Below are positions 1-8,806 of a DNA stretch of 64,000 nucleotides, in pieces. The translations under genes and the position numbers were made by a program. This stretch comes from Ancylothrix sp. D3o (GTDB taxonomy: Bacteria > Cyanobacteriota > Cyanobacteriia > Cyanobacteriales > Oscillatoriaceae): NCBI RefSeq assembly GCF_025370775.1, contig NZ_JAMXEX010000006.1, forward strand, positions 186,001-250,000, in the 5' to 3' direction. The notes below the pieces were generated by a model that saw only the letters and a list, made by a program, of their open reading frames with translations, had not been told where the DNA came from and did no database searches. Each line of letters starts with the position of its first letter. Within the stretch, counting starts at the first letter, position 1.

Positions 1-521
1 GGGAACACCCCCTTACAGCGAGGCGACTTCATTAACCAGCGTTCCCAAGGCAAATAAACCGACCCCCACCACGCCTCGAATTTTTCAAACCAAGTCTTAC
101 GCGGCAGGGGGCCAGACTCATCCTGCAAATAATACTCAGACTTGGCCGTTCCCACAAACATATAATTTGCACCACTCAACCAAGCAAACAACAACGGCAC
201 GATATCCCCCACAGCTAATATTATCCCCCCTTCTTTCCCCCATGCCTGAATTGTTTTAAACTGCCTGAAAGTTAATTGTAATAACCCCCCCTGCACATCT
301 TGCCATAACTGCCGGCCATCCATATAAATAAAGCCGCCAGAAGGCATTTGTTTCACCGGCCCGATCACTTCCACCTCATCTAATTGCCGGTAAGCATAAC
401 CCTCTCCCACCAGCGGCAAAACCGCCAATTGAGGAGAAGAAGACAACCCCTGCAACTGCCGCAAAATTCGGACGGCAATAGCATCCTCTCCATGACCATT
501 ACTTAAACAAAGCAGTTTCAA
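1..521 (-). CDS. Lipid-A-disaccharide synthase-related protein, 5' part only
   Basis: The gene runs off the left edge, so only the first 173 residues are present. I translated it from a TTG start at 521 preceded at good spacing by an AGGAGG Shine-Dalgarno (531-536 on the complementary strand). The protein opens with LKLLCLSNGHGEDAIAVRI, a nucleotide-sugar-transferase-like N-terminus found in cyanobacterial proteins annotated as lipid-A-disaccharide synthase-related. GEGYAYRQL, a GPV segment and VGDIVPLLFAWL follow, as expected for the N-terminal Rossmann half of a GT-B fold. The family's substrate is not established, so glycolipid transfer is inference. The frame is open to the window edge with no stop. 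Confidence 0.75.
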   Translation of the reverse strand, partial: MKLLCLSNGHGEDAIAVRILRQLQGLSSSPQLAVLPLVGEGYAYRQLDEVEVIGPVKQMPSGGFIYMDGRQLWQDVQGGLLQLTFRQFKTIQAWGKEGGIILAVGDIVPLLFAWLSGANYMFVGTAKSEYYLQDESGPLPRKTWFEKFEAWWGSVYLPWERWLMKSPRCKGVF

Positions 522-540
522 CCTTTTTCCTCCTTTGGTA

Positions 541-740
541 ATTAGTAAGTCTCCGGTTAAAGAGCGACTACATGAATAAAACCCCCTTCGGGGTTGGGAA
601 ATTTTAACAAAAATCCTAACCATCCTAACCCCACATAACAATGGTGCTTCGCCACGCTCCGCTAACGGCAACCCTATTAACCCCGAAGGGGTTTTATTCG
701 TTTAGGCACCGATTTTAATCGGTGACTGTAATTGTAAGGA
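541..740. repeat. Palindromic intergenic repeat, GAATAAA/CCCCTTCGGGG type
   Basis: Inverted arms at 574-594 and 679-699 (GAATAAAACCCC...GGGGTT and its complement) are separated by about 85 bp. They are followed by a hairpin of the form CCGATTTTAATCGG near 709-722. The same composite, with the hairpin changed to CCGGTTTTAACCGG, recurs near 58,793-58,935. The spacer also holds the element CTTCGCCACGCTCCGCTAACG. No gene is visible between 522 and 841. Confidence 0.7.
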
Positions 741-841
741 ACATTGTTAGATTTCTTGCTGTCAATCTTTCAAAGAAAAAGCAATCTTCCTAAACTGATT
801 AATTTTACCAGGTCTTAGCCAATCGAGATCAGGATTTTATC

Positions 842-2719
842 ATGCGTAAAAAAGCCGTCTTACTTTACACCTTGGCAGCCGTTTCAGCCTTTAATTATAC
901 ACAAGTTAGCGCTGCTGCCGAAATTTCCCCAAATGCCCCTACAGTTATTCCCGTAATGCCAGCAACCGCAGTGCCGGTAACGGATGATTTAGCTGTAACG
1001 GCCACCAAAGTACAAATTTTGGGAGCGAACCAAGAATTACAGCAAATTATCACGAATTTAATTAAAACGCGGGCCGGTGGTGATACGTCGCAAACTCAAT
1101 TACAAAAAGATGTAGAAGCCATTTTATCCACCGGCCTTTTTGCCAATGCTACAGTTATTTCTCAACCCAATTCGGCGGGTTTAGATGTGGTTTATCAAGT
1201 CCAGCCAGTTTTGCTGAAATCGCTTGATCTGAATAATGCCAAAGTTTTAACTTTGCCTGTGGTGAATGAGATTTTTAAAGACCAAATTGGATTACCCGTA
1301 AGTCCAGCGGCGTTAAAAATTGCTGGGGATAAAATTAATGAATGGTACAAGCAAAATAACTATGATCTTGCTCAGGTAGTATTTTTGCAGCCCAGCCGCG
1401 ACGGAAAATTAATCGTAGAAGTGGCAGAAGGGGTAGTAGGAGATATCAACATTAAATTTATAGACCGCGATGGAAAATTAACTGCTGAAAATGGCGAGCC
1501 GGTGCAAGGCAGAACCCGCCAAGATTTTATTAAAGGCGAGTTAAAAATGGCTTCTGGCGATATTTTTAGCCGCGATAAAGCCCAAGAAGATTTAATGCGT
1601 CTTTACAAAACCGGCCTTTTTGAAAATGCAACAATTTCTCTGGATGGCGATGCCAGAAAAGTTAATATTACCTATAACTTAACCGAAGCACCGGCCCGCG
1701 CAATTAATGGCGGTTTGGGGTATAATGCCTCAACAGGAGTGGTGGGTACAATTAGCTATCAAGATAATAATTTGGGTGGGGCAAATCAAAAGCTAGGGTT
1801 GAATGTTCAAGGCAATACACGGGATTTACAATTTGATGCCAAGTTTGGCGATCCTTACCGCGAAAGTAATCCGAATCGGTGGGGATATAGCGTGAATGCG
1901 TTTCGCAATCGAGTAGTGTCTTTAACGTTTGATGATGAGGTGAAATTAGCGAACGGAGATCGAGCCAGAGAAGGGCAATTTGGCGGTGGTGTAACGCTTT
2001 CGAGGCCGGTGGGAGACTGGCAAGCTTCGGTGGGGGTAAATTATCAGCGGACAAGTATTCGAGATGCAGATGGGGAACTGACACCGACCGATTCCTTGGG
2101 GAATTCTTTAAGTTTAAGTGGCACCGGCATTGATGATTTAACAACAGTGTCGGCTTCTTTAACTAGAGACCGCCGAGATAATCCTATAAATCCCACATCT
2201 GGATCGCTGGTAAGTGTGGGGACAAAACAATCGGTGCCGGTGGGTCAGGGTAATATTTTGATGAACCAACTTGAGGGCAGTTACACTCAGTATGTGCCGG
2301 TGGGCTTTGTGCAGAATAATGGTAAAAGCGATGTGTTTGCCTTTAATGTGCAAGGGGGGACAACCATAGGAGATTTGCCGCCCTATGAGGCTTATAATTT
2401 GGGTGGCCCGAACTCGGTGCGCGGATATCGGAATGGAGAGTTAGGAACCGCACGCAGTTATGTGGTAGCCTCCGCAGAGTATCGCGTACCAATTTGGCAG
2501 CCGGTGACGGGCGTTTTGTTTGCGGATTTTGGCTCGGATTTAGGGTCACAGGAAACGGTGCCAGGAGAGCCTGGGGTAGTGCGCGATAAGCCTGGGATTG
2601 GGTTTGGTTATGGGGCCGGTGTGCGGTTAAATACACCCATAGGCGTGATTCGCGCTGATTATGGCATTAATGACCAAGGCGAAGGCCGGTTACAGTTTGG
2701 TGTGGGTCAAAGGTTTTAG
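842..2719 (+). CDS. bamA: Omp85/BamA-type outer-membrane protein assembly factor
   Basis: A 625-residue outer-membrane beta-barrel protein that inserts other barrels; cyanobacterial members are the relatives of chloroplast Toc75. Residues 1-25 form a signal peptide (MRKKAVLLYTLAAVSAFNY, then VSAAA). Three POTRA-like domains follow at roughly 52-125, 126-200 and 201-285, the usual cyanobacterial number. The rest is a 16-strand-type barrel. The diagnostic loop-6 motif is visible as NSVRGYRNGELG, and the chain ends in FGVGQRF with the terminal aromatic expected of a BAM substrate. The start is supported by AGGA eight bases upstream. It stands alone, with repeats on both sides. Confidence 0.93.
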   Translation: MRKKAVLLYTLAAVSAFNYTQVSAAAEISPNAPTVIPVMPATAVPVTDDLAVTATKVQILGANQELQQIITNLIKTRAGGDTSQTQLQKDVEAILSTGLFANATVISQPNSAGLDVVYQVQPVLLKSLDLNNAKVLTLPVVNEIFKDQIGLPVSPAALKIAGDKINEWYKQNNYDLAQVVFLQPSRDGKLIVEVAEGVVGDINIKFIDRDGKLTAENGEPVQGRTRQDFIKGELKMASGDIFSRDKAQEDLMRLYKTGLFENATISLDGDARKVNITYNLTEAPARAINGGLGYNASTGVVGTISYQDNNLGGANQKLGLNVQGNTRDLQFDAKFGDPYRESNPNRWGYSVNAFRNRVVSLTFDDEVKLANGDRAREGQFGGGVTLSRPVGDWQASVGVNYQRTSIRDADGELTPTDSLGNSLSLSGTGIDDLTTVSASLTRDRRDNPINPTSGSLVSVGTKQSVPVGQGNILMNQLEGSYTQYVPVGFVQNNGKSDVFAFNVQGGTTIGDLPPYEAYNLGGPNSVRGYRNGELGTARSYVVASAEYRVPIWQPVTGVLFADFGSDLGSQETVPGEPGVVRDKPGIGFGYGAGVRLNTPIGVIRADYGINDQGEGRLQFGVGQRF

Positions 2720-2733
2720 GCCGGTGAACTGTC

Positions 2734-2799
2734 CCAGTGGCGCAGGCATCCTGCCTGCGATTATTGCGCCAAAAGCATCTGGGACAGATGCGCCACTGG
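2734..2799. repeat. Nested palindrome downstream of bamA, GGCAGGATGCC family
   Basis: Eleven-base arms CCAGTGGCGCA (2734-2744) and TGCGCCACTGG (2789-2799) enclose a second palindrome, GCAGGCATCCTGCCTGC (2743-2758). The inner core recurs at 19,174-19,200 and 24,972-24,996. It could terminate bamA transcription, but no T-run follows. Confidence 0.6.
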
Positions 2800-2879
2800 T
2801 GATTACCGGCCCCCTGACAAATAATGACGGCTGACCGCCCCAACAATTTCGGTTTTTACTACCAAATTTTTTTTCAAAC

Positions 2880-2910
2880 TTGTCTACACAGGGTAATCTT
2901 TGATTATAAT
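2880..2910 (+). promoter_or_regulatory. Probable sigma-70 promoter of tmRNA
   Basis: A perfect TATAAT lies at 2905-2910, with TTGTCT at 2880-2885 as the best -35 match (19-base spacer, slightly long). The -10 ends 15 bases before the mature tmRNA 5' end, which leaves a short leader for RNase P to remove. Confidence 0.55.
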
Positions 2911-2925
2911 AGGAGAAGAACACAA

Positions 2926-3313
2926 GGGGCATTAAAGGTTTCGACAGGTGAGCGAAAGCTGTCTTGTGATTCAGGCCGAGAGTGAGTCTTCTCTCGAAAA
3001 TACCGGGCTCAAAAAAAAGTAAATGCGAACAATGTAGTTCCTTTCGCTCGTAAGGCCGCCACCGTTGCTGCCTAATAGCCCCTAAAAAAGGTCCGAGCGT
3101 CTATAGTGTGACTCCGTTAAGGACTATAGACAAACCCCCAACGGATGCTCTAGTAAGGTTTCTCTGGTTGCTTACTAGCTAAGATTTAACCACTGCATCC
3201 CATCATTCGGGATAAGGAATGGTTCCCGCCTTGAGGATTAGAAAGGCTAAGCCTGTGAATGAACGGGAGGTCAATACCTCATTTGGACGCGAGTTCGATT
3301 CTCGCATGCTCCA
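2926..3313 (+). ncRNA. ssrA: Transfer-messenger RNA (tmRNA)
   Basis: One-piece tmRNA that rescues stalled ribosomes. The ends form a tRNA-Ala-like acceptor stem: GGGGCAT at 2926 pairs with ATGCTCC near 3306-3312. A T arm with GTTCGATTC precedes the 3' end; CCA is not fully encoded. The tag frame begins near 3024 and reads A-N-N-V-V-P-F-A-R-K-A-A-T-V-A-A then TAA, very close to known cyanobacterial tags. Being uninterrupted, it is unlike the two-piece form of marine picocyanobacteria. Confidence 0.96.
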
Positions 3314-3337
3314 TATTCTGAAACTCTATATTAAACT

Positions 3338-3377
3338 TACCCCCCTAAGCCATGCGTTTAGGGGGGTTATTATTTTT
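3338..3377 (+). terminator. Rho-independent terminator of ssrA
   Basis: A GC-rich stem (ACCCCCCTAA with TTAGGGGGGT) around an eight-base loop is followed by TATTATTTTT, 25 bases after the tmRNA end. Confidence 0.85.
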
Positions 3378-3527
3378 CTAGCCAAGGGAAACTAGCAAGT
3401 TGAGTTTATAGCGTTTGGCGGTAGGGCAAAAAACCGGCATCTTAAAGGTACTAAGTTTTTAGAAACGGTTGATGTACTTCAGACAACTGAAAACCGCTAC
3501 AGTTATTTTCGTCCAAACCTTTCTTTT

Positions 3528-5624
3528 TTATAAAAATTTAGTTTTATGTTTTTGTTGTTTGATAGGAATTTCGATAATAAACTCTGTTCCTTCACCGGCT
3601 TTAGAGTTACAATGTAATCTCCCCCCGTGTTTTTCTACCACAATTTGATAGCTAATCGATAAACCCAAACCGGTGCCTTTTCCCACCGGCTTTGTTGTGA
3701 AAAATGGCTCAAATAAATGTTGCTGAACATGAGTAGGCATTCCCATTCCATTATCAGAAATTCGCACAGCCACCCAGTTTTCTTGAGTGAGTTCAGTTTG
3801 AATCATAATAAGTTTTTCTGGGCCATTTTCCTTATCTTTCAAATTTAAGTCTAAAGCATCAATGGCATTGCTAAGAATGTTCATAAACACTTGATTAAGA
3901 GTGCCGGCATAACATTCCACGGGCGGTAATACTCCATAATTTTTGATGATTTTAATGGGCGAAGTTTTGCCTTTACCCTTCACCCGATGATCTAAAATCA
4001 GCAAAGTGCTATCAATTCCTTCGTGAAGATCAACTTTTTTCTTTTCTGCCTCATCCAGACGGGAAAAATTGCGTAAAGAAACAACTATTTGCCTAATTCT
4101 TTCTGCGCCTATTTGCATAGAATTCAGCAACTTAGGTAAATCCACCACCAAAAAATTCAAATCAATATCCTCAGACTGCTGGTGAATTTCAGGCGTAGCA
4201 TCTGGATAAGTTTTCTGATAAGTTTCTAGCAGCGTCAGCAAATCTTCGATATATTGACCGGCATAAGATAAATTGCCATAAATAAAATTAACGGGATTAT
4301 TAATTTCGTGAGCAATTCCAGCCACCAACTGCCCCAAAGACGACATTTTTTCAGCTTGAATCAATTGGGATTGAGTTTGCTGCAACTCGTGCAAAGCTTG
4401 AGTAAGCTGTTGCGCTTGTTTACGCAATTGACCCTCCGACTGTCTCAAAGCCATTTCTACTCGCGTGCGTTCAGCAATATCCTGAACTAACATATCATTT
4501 GCCGCCTTTAATTCCGCCGTGCGTTCTTCAACTTGTTTTTGTAAATCATCATGGGCTTGTTGTAGGGCATATTCGGCTCGCCGGCGTTCTATAATTTCCT
4601 TTTGTAATTGTTCATTAGCAGTTTTTAACTCTTTTGTTCGTTCATCCACAGCTTGCTGCAAAACTTCAATAATTCCATACATTTCATTGGGATCTAAAGC
4701 TTGCAATAAACTGGTTTGCGAAACAATACCTAACAAATGGCAATCGGCATTTGTTACCACCATTCTACGAACGTGCCGGTGCTGCATTTCTTGATGGGCA
4801 TACCACAAAGAATCGGTTAATTTTAAACAAAATAAAGGATAACTCATCACATCTTCAGCTTTCATCCCTCCTAAGTCTAAATCAAGGGCTTGGAATTGAA
4901 CGATATCGCGTTCTGTAACAATCCCCACCGGCTTAAGAATTTCTTTTTTATGAGAGGTAGTAGCTTCCCAAATCACGTCCGTAATCACCACACAACTAAC
5001 TCGGTGTTCCGCCATTAATTTCGCCAAATCTAACACCGATTTTTCTCTGGTAGCGTGAATAACTGAATGGCTCATCACGTCTTTAACCGACCGTAAATGT
5101 GTTAAAATATTAGCCGGTTGTAAAGCTTTGCGTACCGTTTCCGGTGTCACAACTCCTAATAGTTTCCCTTGATTATCAACCACCGGCAAATGACGAATCC
5201 GGTGCTGACGAAAAAGTGAAAGGGCAGTGAAAATTCCATGAGCATCAGATTGTCGCACCGTAATCAGGGTTCTTGTCATTACATCCCCGACGGTAATGCT
5301 TTTTAAATCAATATCTGCCGCTGTGAGGCGGACAATATCCCGTTCCGTAAAAATCCCTCGGATCTCCGCAGCAGAAGTTTCATCTAACTGACAGCACATC
5401 GCTACAGATGGGCCTTCCCTGACTAATACACAACTGGCCCGAATTTCCGCTGCAATCGGTTCCTCTACCCCAGAATTAGCATCAGGGAGAGGACAGGCAC
5501 TTCTTACCTGGCTCATCAGTGTCAAAACATCAGAAACCGGCGTTTGCGCCGCCACAATTAGCGGATGCCGGTCAATTGCATACTCAAGAGCCGAAGAATA
5601 AAATGGGGTGTTGTTTAAAGACAT
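3528..5624 (-). CDS. Cytoplasmic sensor histidine kinase with four N-terminal CBS domains
   Basis: A 698-residue kinase with no membrane segment. Residues about 10-320 hold two CBS pairs: each unit shows the V.DVM/ITVRQSDA and GIVTERDIV signatures (GIFTERDIV, VVDNQGKLLGVVT, KPVGIVTERDIV, GIVSQTSLLQAL). Two near-identical coiled-coil segments (ERTKELKTANEQLQKEI and ERTAELKAANDMLVQDI) follow, then HisKA with phospho-acceptor His439 in AGIAHEINNPVNFIYGN, N box NQVFMNILSNAIDAL, G1 DNGMGM, F box EPFFTTK and G2 GKGTGLGLS. CBS pairs usually bind adenine nucleotides, so sensing energy charge is a reasonable inference. No response regulator is adjacent. Confidence 0.93.
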   Translation of the reverse strand: MSLNNTPFYSSALEYAIDRHPLIVAAQTPVSDVLTLMSQVRSACPLPDANSGVEEPIAAEIRASCVLVREGPSVAMCCQLDETSAAEIRGIFTERDIVRLTAADIDLKSITVGDVMTRTLITVRQSDAHGIFTALSLFRQHRIRHLPVVDNQGKLLGVVTPETVRKALQPANILTHLRSVKDVMSHSVIHATREKSVLDLAKLMAEHRVSCVVITDVIWEATTSHKKEILKPVGIVTERDIVQFQALDLDLGGMKAEDVMSYPLFCLKLTDSLWYAHQEMQHRHVRRMVVTNADCHLLGIVSQTSLLQALDPNEMYGIIEVLQQAVDERTKELKTANEQLQKEIIERRRAEYALQQAHDDLQKQVEERTAELKAANDMLVQDIAERTRVEMALRQSEGQLRKQAQQLTQALHELQQTQSQLIQAEKMSSLGQLVAGIAHEINNPVNFIYGNLSYAGQYIEDLLTLLETYQKTYPDATPEIHQQSEDIDLNFLVVDLPKLLNSMQIGAERIRQIVVSLRNFSRLDEAEKKKVDLHEGIDSTLLILDHRVKGKGKTSPIKIIKNYGVLPPVECYAGTLNQVFMNILSNAIDALDLNLKDKENGPEKLIMIQTELTQENWVAVRISDNGMGMPTHVQQHLFEPFFTTKPVGKGTGLGLSISYQIVVEKHGGRLHCNSKAGEGTEFIIEIPIKQQKHKTKFL

Positions 5625-5666
5625 GACGAGTCAAAACTTAAAAATATATTAAAAATTTGGCGGTAC

Positions 5667-6225
5667 AAAATCAAGAGAGAAACCGAGCGGGGACTCTGAC
5701 ACTTTTGTAATATAGGTAATCTCCTCATAGGAGGCGAAAAGACAATTTAAGCATTTCTTTAGATGTGTTGGAGCAAAGAGTAGTTTGATGCCGGTGCGCT
5801 CAATAATGTCTTAATAAACATATTTTGTCATTACGGCTGGGCACTGCGCCGACATTTCGCGTCGTGTAAGTCTTGCTGATGATAAGGTTGCTATCTGAGA
5901 TAAAACAAGAATAAACCAGACAGCCCTCGCTGAGAGAACAGAAACTTTGCGATGTTGCAAAATCAGCAGATGAACCGGGCGGGGACTCTGACCGTTTTGT
6001 AATATAGGTAATCCTCATAGGAGGCCAAAAGATAATTTAAAACAATTTTCCGATGCTGGAAGAGCAAAGTGTTATGGGGTGCAGAACAGCTAAATAATCT
6101 CTTAATCAGCGTATTTTCTCCTTCAACTTGCATCATGTAAATCTTAGCGATGATTCTCTGGCAGTCTGGGATAAAACAACAATAAACCGGATAGCGATGC
6201 CCTAAAACGCCGTATTGCAAGGCTG
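5667..6225. repeat. Head-to-tail degenerate duplication, unit about 292 bp
   Basis: Copy 1 is about 5667-5957 and copy 2 about 5958-6225. GCGGGGACTCTGAC ends at 5700 in copy 1 and at 5992 in copy 2, an offset of 292. Shared blocks include TTTTGTAATATAGGTAATC, CTCATAGGAGGC and GATAAAACAA.AATAAACC. Short minus-strand frames cross both copies and share VY.CFI.D...II.K.Y, but substitutions fall as often in first and second codon positions as in third, and copy 1 is broken by stops. I therefore treat it as non-coding or decayed. Confidence 0.75.
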
Positions 6226-7462
6226 ACAAAAAAGCAACATGGATATCCCCTGATAATTTTCCCTAGACGCTTAAAAATTGCTGCGTTGCCGTCGCCTAAG
6301 AGCCAAACTCAAATCCCACGAACGCCTTTATTTACCGCTGTCCACAGGCAAAACTTGTGATTTTTAGCGATAAAAGTTTGTCGGGCACTCAACTTGAACG
6401 ACTTGGGTAATTTCGTCAAAATTGGAGCTAAATGGTTTCGCCAAAGCCGCCTGTTTAACGCAGTTGATGGCATATTGTGCCTCTATTATGCAACATCGTT
6501 TAGCAAAACGTACAACCCATTATACTTTTTCCTTTGATCCCGTGAGCCTCAACCCACTTACTTGCCCTTCTGGCACCGGCACTTTCAACGGCGACACTTT
6601 GCTCAACCACAGCCAAGCCCGAACTTTTAGAACTTTTAGCCATCGGGCAAAAGCGGCCAAGACGATTTAAACTTGATTAGACAATCTGTTAGTACCAGAT
6701 TTTTAGATTACTTTCCTCAGAAAAGCATTTGACTCACTTTTTTTCAGCCATCGGAAATTACCGTCTAAAGACGCGATATATTGGCTTTTTCAAGCCTAAA
6801 GATTGATGTGAATTATCCTCTAGGGATGAAACAATCTTCCTAGAGTCAGAAATAATCGTGCTGATAACGAGGAGAGATATTATTTCTCACCTCAGACACA
6901 AAAAACGGGGTTCTTTATGAGGAGACTCCTAAAAAGTAAATAGGAAGGTGGCCCCTAATCCTGTCATTCCTAGGGTAAGGAATTACAGGAAATGGTCTAG
7001 GCCGGTGGAAAAATTTAGCCCTTAATTTAATGCTCAACTTCCCAAAGCTGAATTGGCCTTGATTGAGATCCCCGCTGAAACTACCGCCTGGGTAGCAAAT
7101 TGTAGAGATTATTTCAGCTTGCTTGTTGAAAGTGAGCCCATCTGTCAGCGATTTTAAGCCTATAGCCGCTGATCCTACTCTTTTCTTATCCAGGTGGCTC
7201 TGGTTGCTTGTTTAAATTTGCTCGGACTAGGGCCAAACAAAAAAATTAACGCCGACATTGAACGTCTGACAGGGAAATAAGCTTGATGATAGATGAATAT
7301 TTTCAGGTTTACCCCTATTTGGTTTTTGTGTGCTAGAATAAGCACAAGAGTAAAAATTCGGTTGCAGCGTTTGTTTTTAGTATTGACAGGCAATTTTCCT
7401 TTTGGTATTGGCAGGCTTCTCTCCGAAATCTCACTACAACCTTTTGATTCTGGAGACAAGTT
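6226..7462. other. Gene-poor spacer before the RNA-binding protein
   Basis: No convincing gene is visible. A hairpin CTCTAGG...CCTAGAG lies near 6820-6845. The last 150 bases before 7463 look like a leader: a hairpin GTGCT-AGAATA-AGCAC near 7330-7345, then a directly repeated TATTGACAGGC / TATTGGCAGGC near 7380-7415. The latter may be regulatory, because leaders of cyanobacterial RRM genes often carry control elements. Confidence 0.5.
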
Positions 7463-7774
7463 ATGTCTATTTATGTAGGCAATCTTTCGTATGATGTTCT
7501 TTCTGATGATTTGAGCGCCGTTTTTGCAGAATATGGTTCTGTGAAACGGGTTCAGATTCCTACCGACCGTGAAACCGGTCGCGTTCGTGGCTTTGCTTTT
7601 GTGGAAATGGATACCGAAGCTGAAGAAACCAAAGCGATTGAAGCTTTGGACGGCGCAGAGTGGATGGGCCGCGACATGAAAGTTAACAAGGCTAAACCCC
7701 GCGAAGAGCGTGGCTCTTTTGGTGGTGGCGATGGTGGCCGTCGTGGTAACGGCAATTTTTCTCGCCGCTATTAA
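7463..7774 (+). CDS. Small RRM RNA-binding protein with glycine-rich tail
   Basis: A 103-residue member of the cyanobacterial Rbp family. One RNA recognition motif covers residues 1-80, with RNP2 IYVGNL at the N-terminus and RNP1 RGFAFVEM at about 33-40. The tail is short and Gly/Arg-rich (GSFGGGDGGRRGNGN, ending FSRRY). Family members bind RNA, and several are induced by cold. The ATG is preceded by GGAG at usual spacing. It has its own leader and terminator, so it is monocistronic. Which Rbp paralogue this is cannot be told from the window. Confidence 0.93.
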   Translation: MSIYVGNLSYDVLSDDLSAVFAEYGSVKRVQIPTDRETGRVRGFAFVEMDTEAEETKAIEALDGAEWMGRDMKVNKAKPREERGSFGGGDGGRRGNGNFSRRY

Positions 7775-7811
7775 GTTTTAAGGGCTAAATATTTAGCCGA
7801 TTCATAATTTT

Positions 7812-7848
7812 AAAAAGGTTCAGGCATTAATGCTTGAGCCTTTTTCCT
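7812..7848 (+). terminator. Terminator of the RRM gene
   Basis: AAAGGTTCAGGCATT followed directly by AATGCTTGAGCCTTTTT forms a nearly continuous 12-pair stem with G-U pairs, then a T-run. It starts about 38 bases after the stop. Confidence 0.85.
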
Positions 7849-7991
7849 ATTTTCGGCCCATCACCAGCGCCGCATCAAGTCAGTTTTGGGCTACGATGCG
7901 CTAGTTAATCCAAGTGGAAATTGTTTAAGATTTAGCAATGCCAGAAATTTATCTAACGGTAAACTGAATGGAGATGCCGGCCGGTACAATA

Positions 7992-8240
7992 TTATTCAGA
8001 TTCCTGCTGAGATTTGATCTCGCTAAGTAATGCCTCCTCTGAGTAGGAAGTTTCCCATTTACCCTCTAGCTGAAGCCGCACGGATTTTGCGCCGCCTTCG
8101 GGAGTACACACAACCCAATAACTATCTTCTGACCCTTTTACTTGAGCTTTTTCGTGATTTTCTGCATGATCAGAAAGACCGGAATAGGCTTCTGTGCAAC
8201 TCCAAGTAATGCCCTCTGGATCGGTAACTTCTCGTGTCAT
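7992..8240 (-). CDS. Small conserved-looking protein, unknown function
   Basis: An 82-residue soluble acidic protein. It begins MTREVTDPEGITWSC and contains SYWVVCTPEGGAKSVRLQL and WETSYSEEALLSEI, an even mix of strands and a C-terminal helix; no catalytic motif is visible. It is the last of four minus-strand genes (with 8371, 8807 and 9689) separated by 130-140 bp gaps that run away from the XRE/ImmA control region. The ATG has no strong Shine-Dalgarno. I do not recognise a characterised family. Confidence 0.65.
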   Translation of the reverse strand: MTREVTDPEGITWSCTEAYSGLSDHAENHEKAQVKGSEDSYWVVCTPEGGAKSVRLQLEGKWETSYSEEALLSEIKSQQESE

Positions 8241-8370
8241 TTTTTACAAGATTAACTCTTCTATTTCAGCTTAGACGTACTTATGGATTTATGCCTCTAT
8301 CTATATAAGGATTTATTCTAAAAAAGTCGGTTTTACTAGCAACCGGCCCCCTTATTACCTCGCATCTCCT

Positions 8371-8664
8371 TTAAAGATTTAATGGCCCCAAAGTTAGCAA
8401 AATTCGCTGGCATTTAGCGCAGCGGTTCCCCGGAGTACACCAACACTCCTCAACCATTTGTAAAAGCAACTTTTTAAGAGTTCGGTTTTCTTCCAGCACT
8501 TTTCTAAACCGGCTTTGAGTTTGGGCCAGCGTTTCTCCCAGATACGCTAAATCTTCCTGCAAATCTTCCAATTGCGCCAGCGTTTCATTAGAAAAATTTT
8601 CGCTAACTTCAATGCGGCTATTCAAGAGAGATTCTCTCCTCAACTCAGCAGGATTTATTTTCAT
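8371..8664 (-). CDS. Coiled-coil protein with C-terminal cysteine cluster
   Basis: A 97-residue protein. Residues about 22-70 are a predicted coiled coil (TLAQLEDLQEDLAYLGETL then FRKVLEENRTLKKLLLQM). The C-terminus carries CWCTPGNRCAKCQ, four cysteines spaced C-x-C-x6-C-x2-C that could bind zinc or a metal cluster. The combination suggests a small dimer with a metal-binding knuckle; function is unknown. It is a member of the minus-strand group facing the XRE gene. The start ATG follows an A/T-rich leader without a clear ribosome site. Confidence 0.65.
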   Translation of the reverse strand: MKINPAELRRESLLNSRIEVSENFSNETLAQLEDLQEDLAYLGETLAQTQSRFRKVLEENRTLKKLLLQMVEECWCTPGNRCAKCQRILLTLGPLNL

Positions 8665-8806
8665 TTTGTTAAAGTGTAAATCGTTGATTATAAAAAAACT
8701 CAGGATTTAGCTTAGTTTTTAGCAAGCTTAAATCCTGATAGTGTTTTGAGTAAAAAACATCTCATTCCTAGAAAAGAAAGCGCCTTACCCTATCTCTAGG
8801 CAGTGA

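Noticed and set aside
1752-2636. Minus-strand open frames of 64-130 codons inside bamA
   Set aside because: They are antisense to a clear Omp85 gene, have no ribosome sites and no domain resemblance.
5800-6229. 72- and 88-codon minus-strand frames in the tandem duplication
   Set aside because: Aligned copies differ equally at all codon positions and copy 1 has stops, so protein-level selection is not indicated.
6422-6670. 82-codon plus-strand frame
   Set aside because: No ribosome site and no protein-like pattern; chance opening in a gene-poor spacer.
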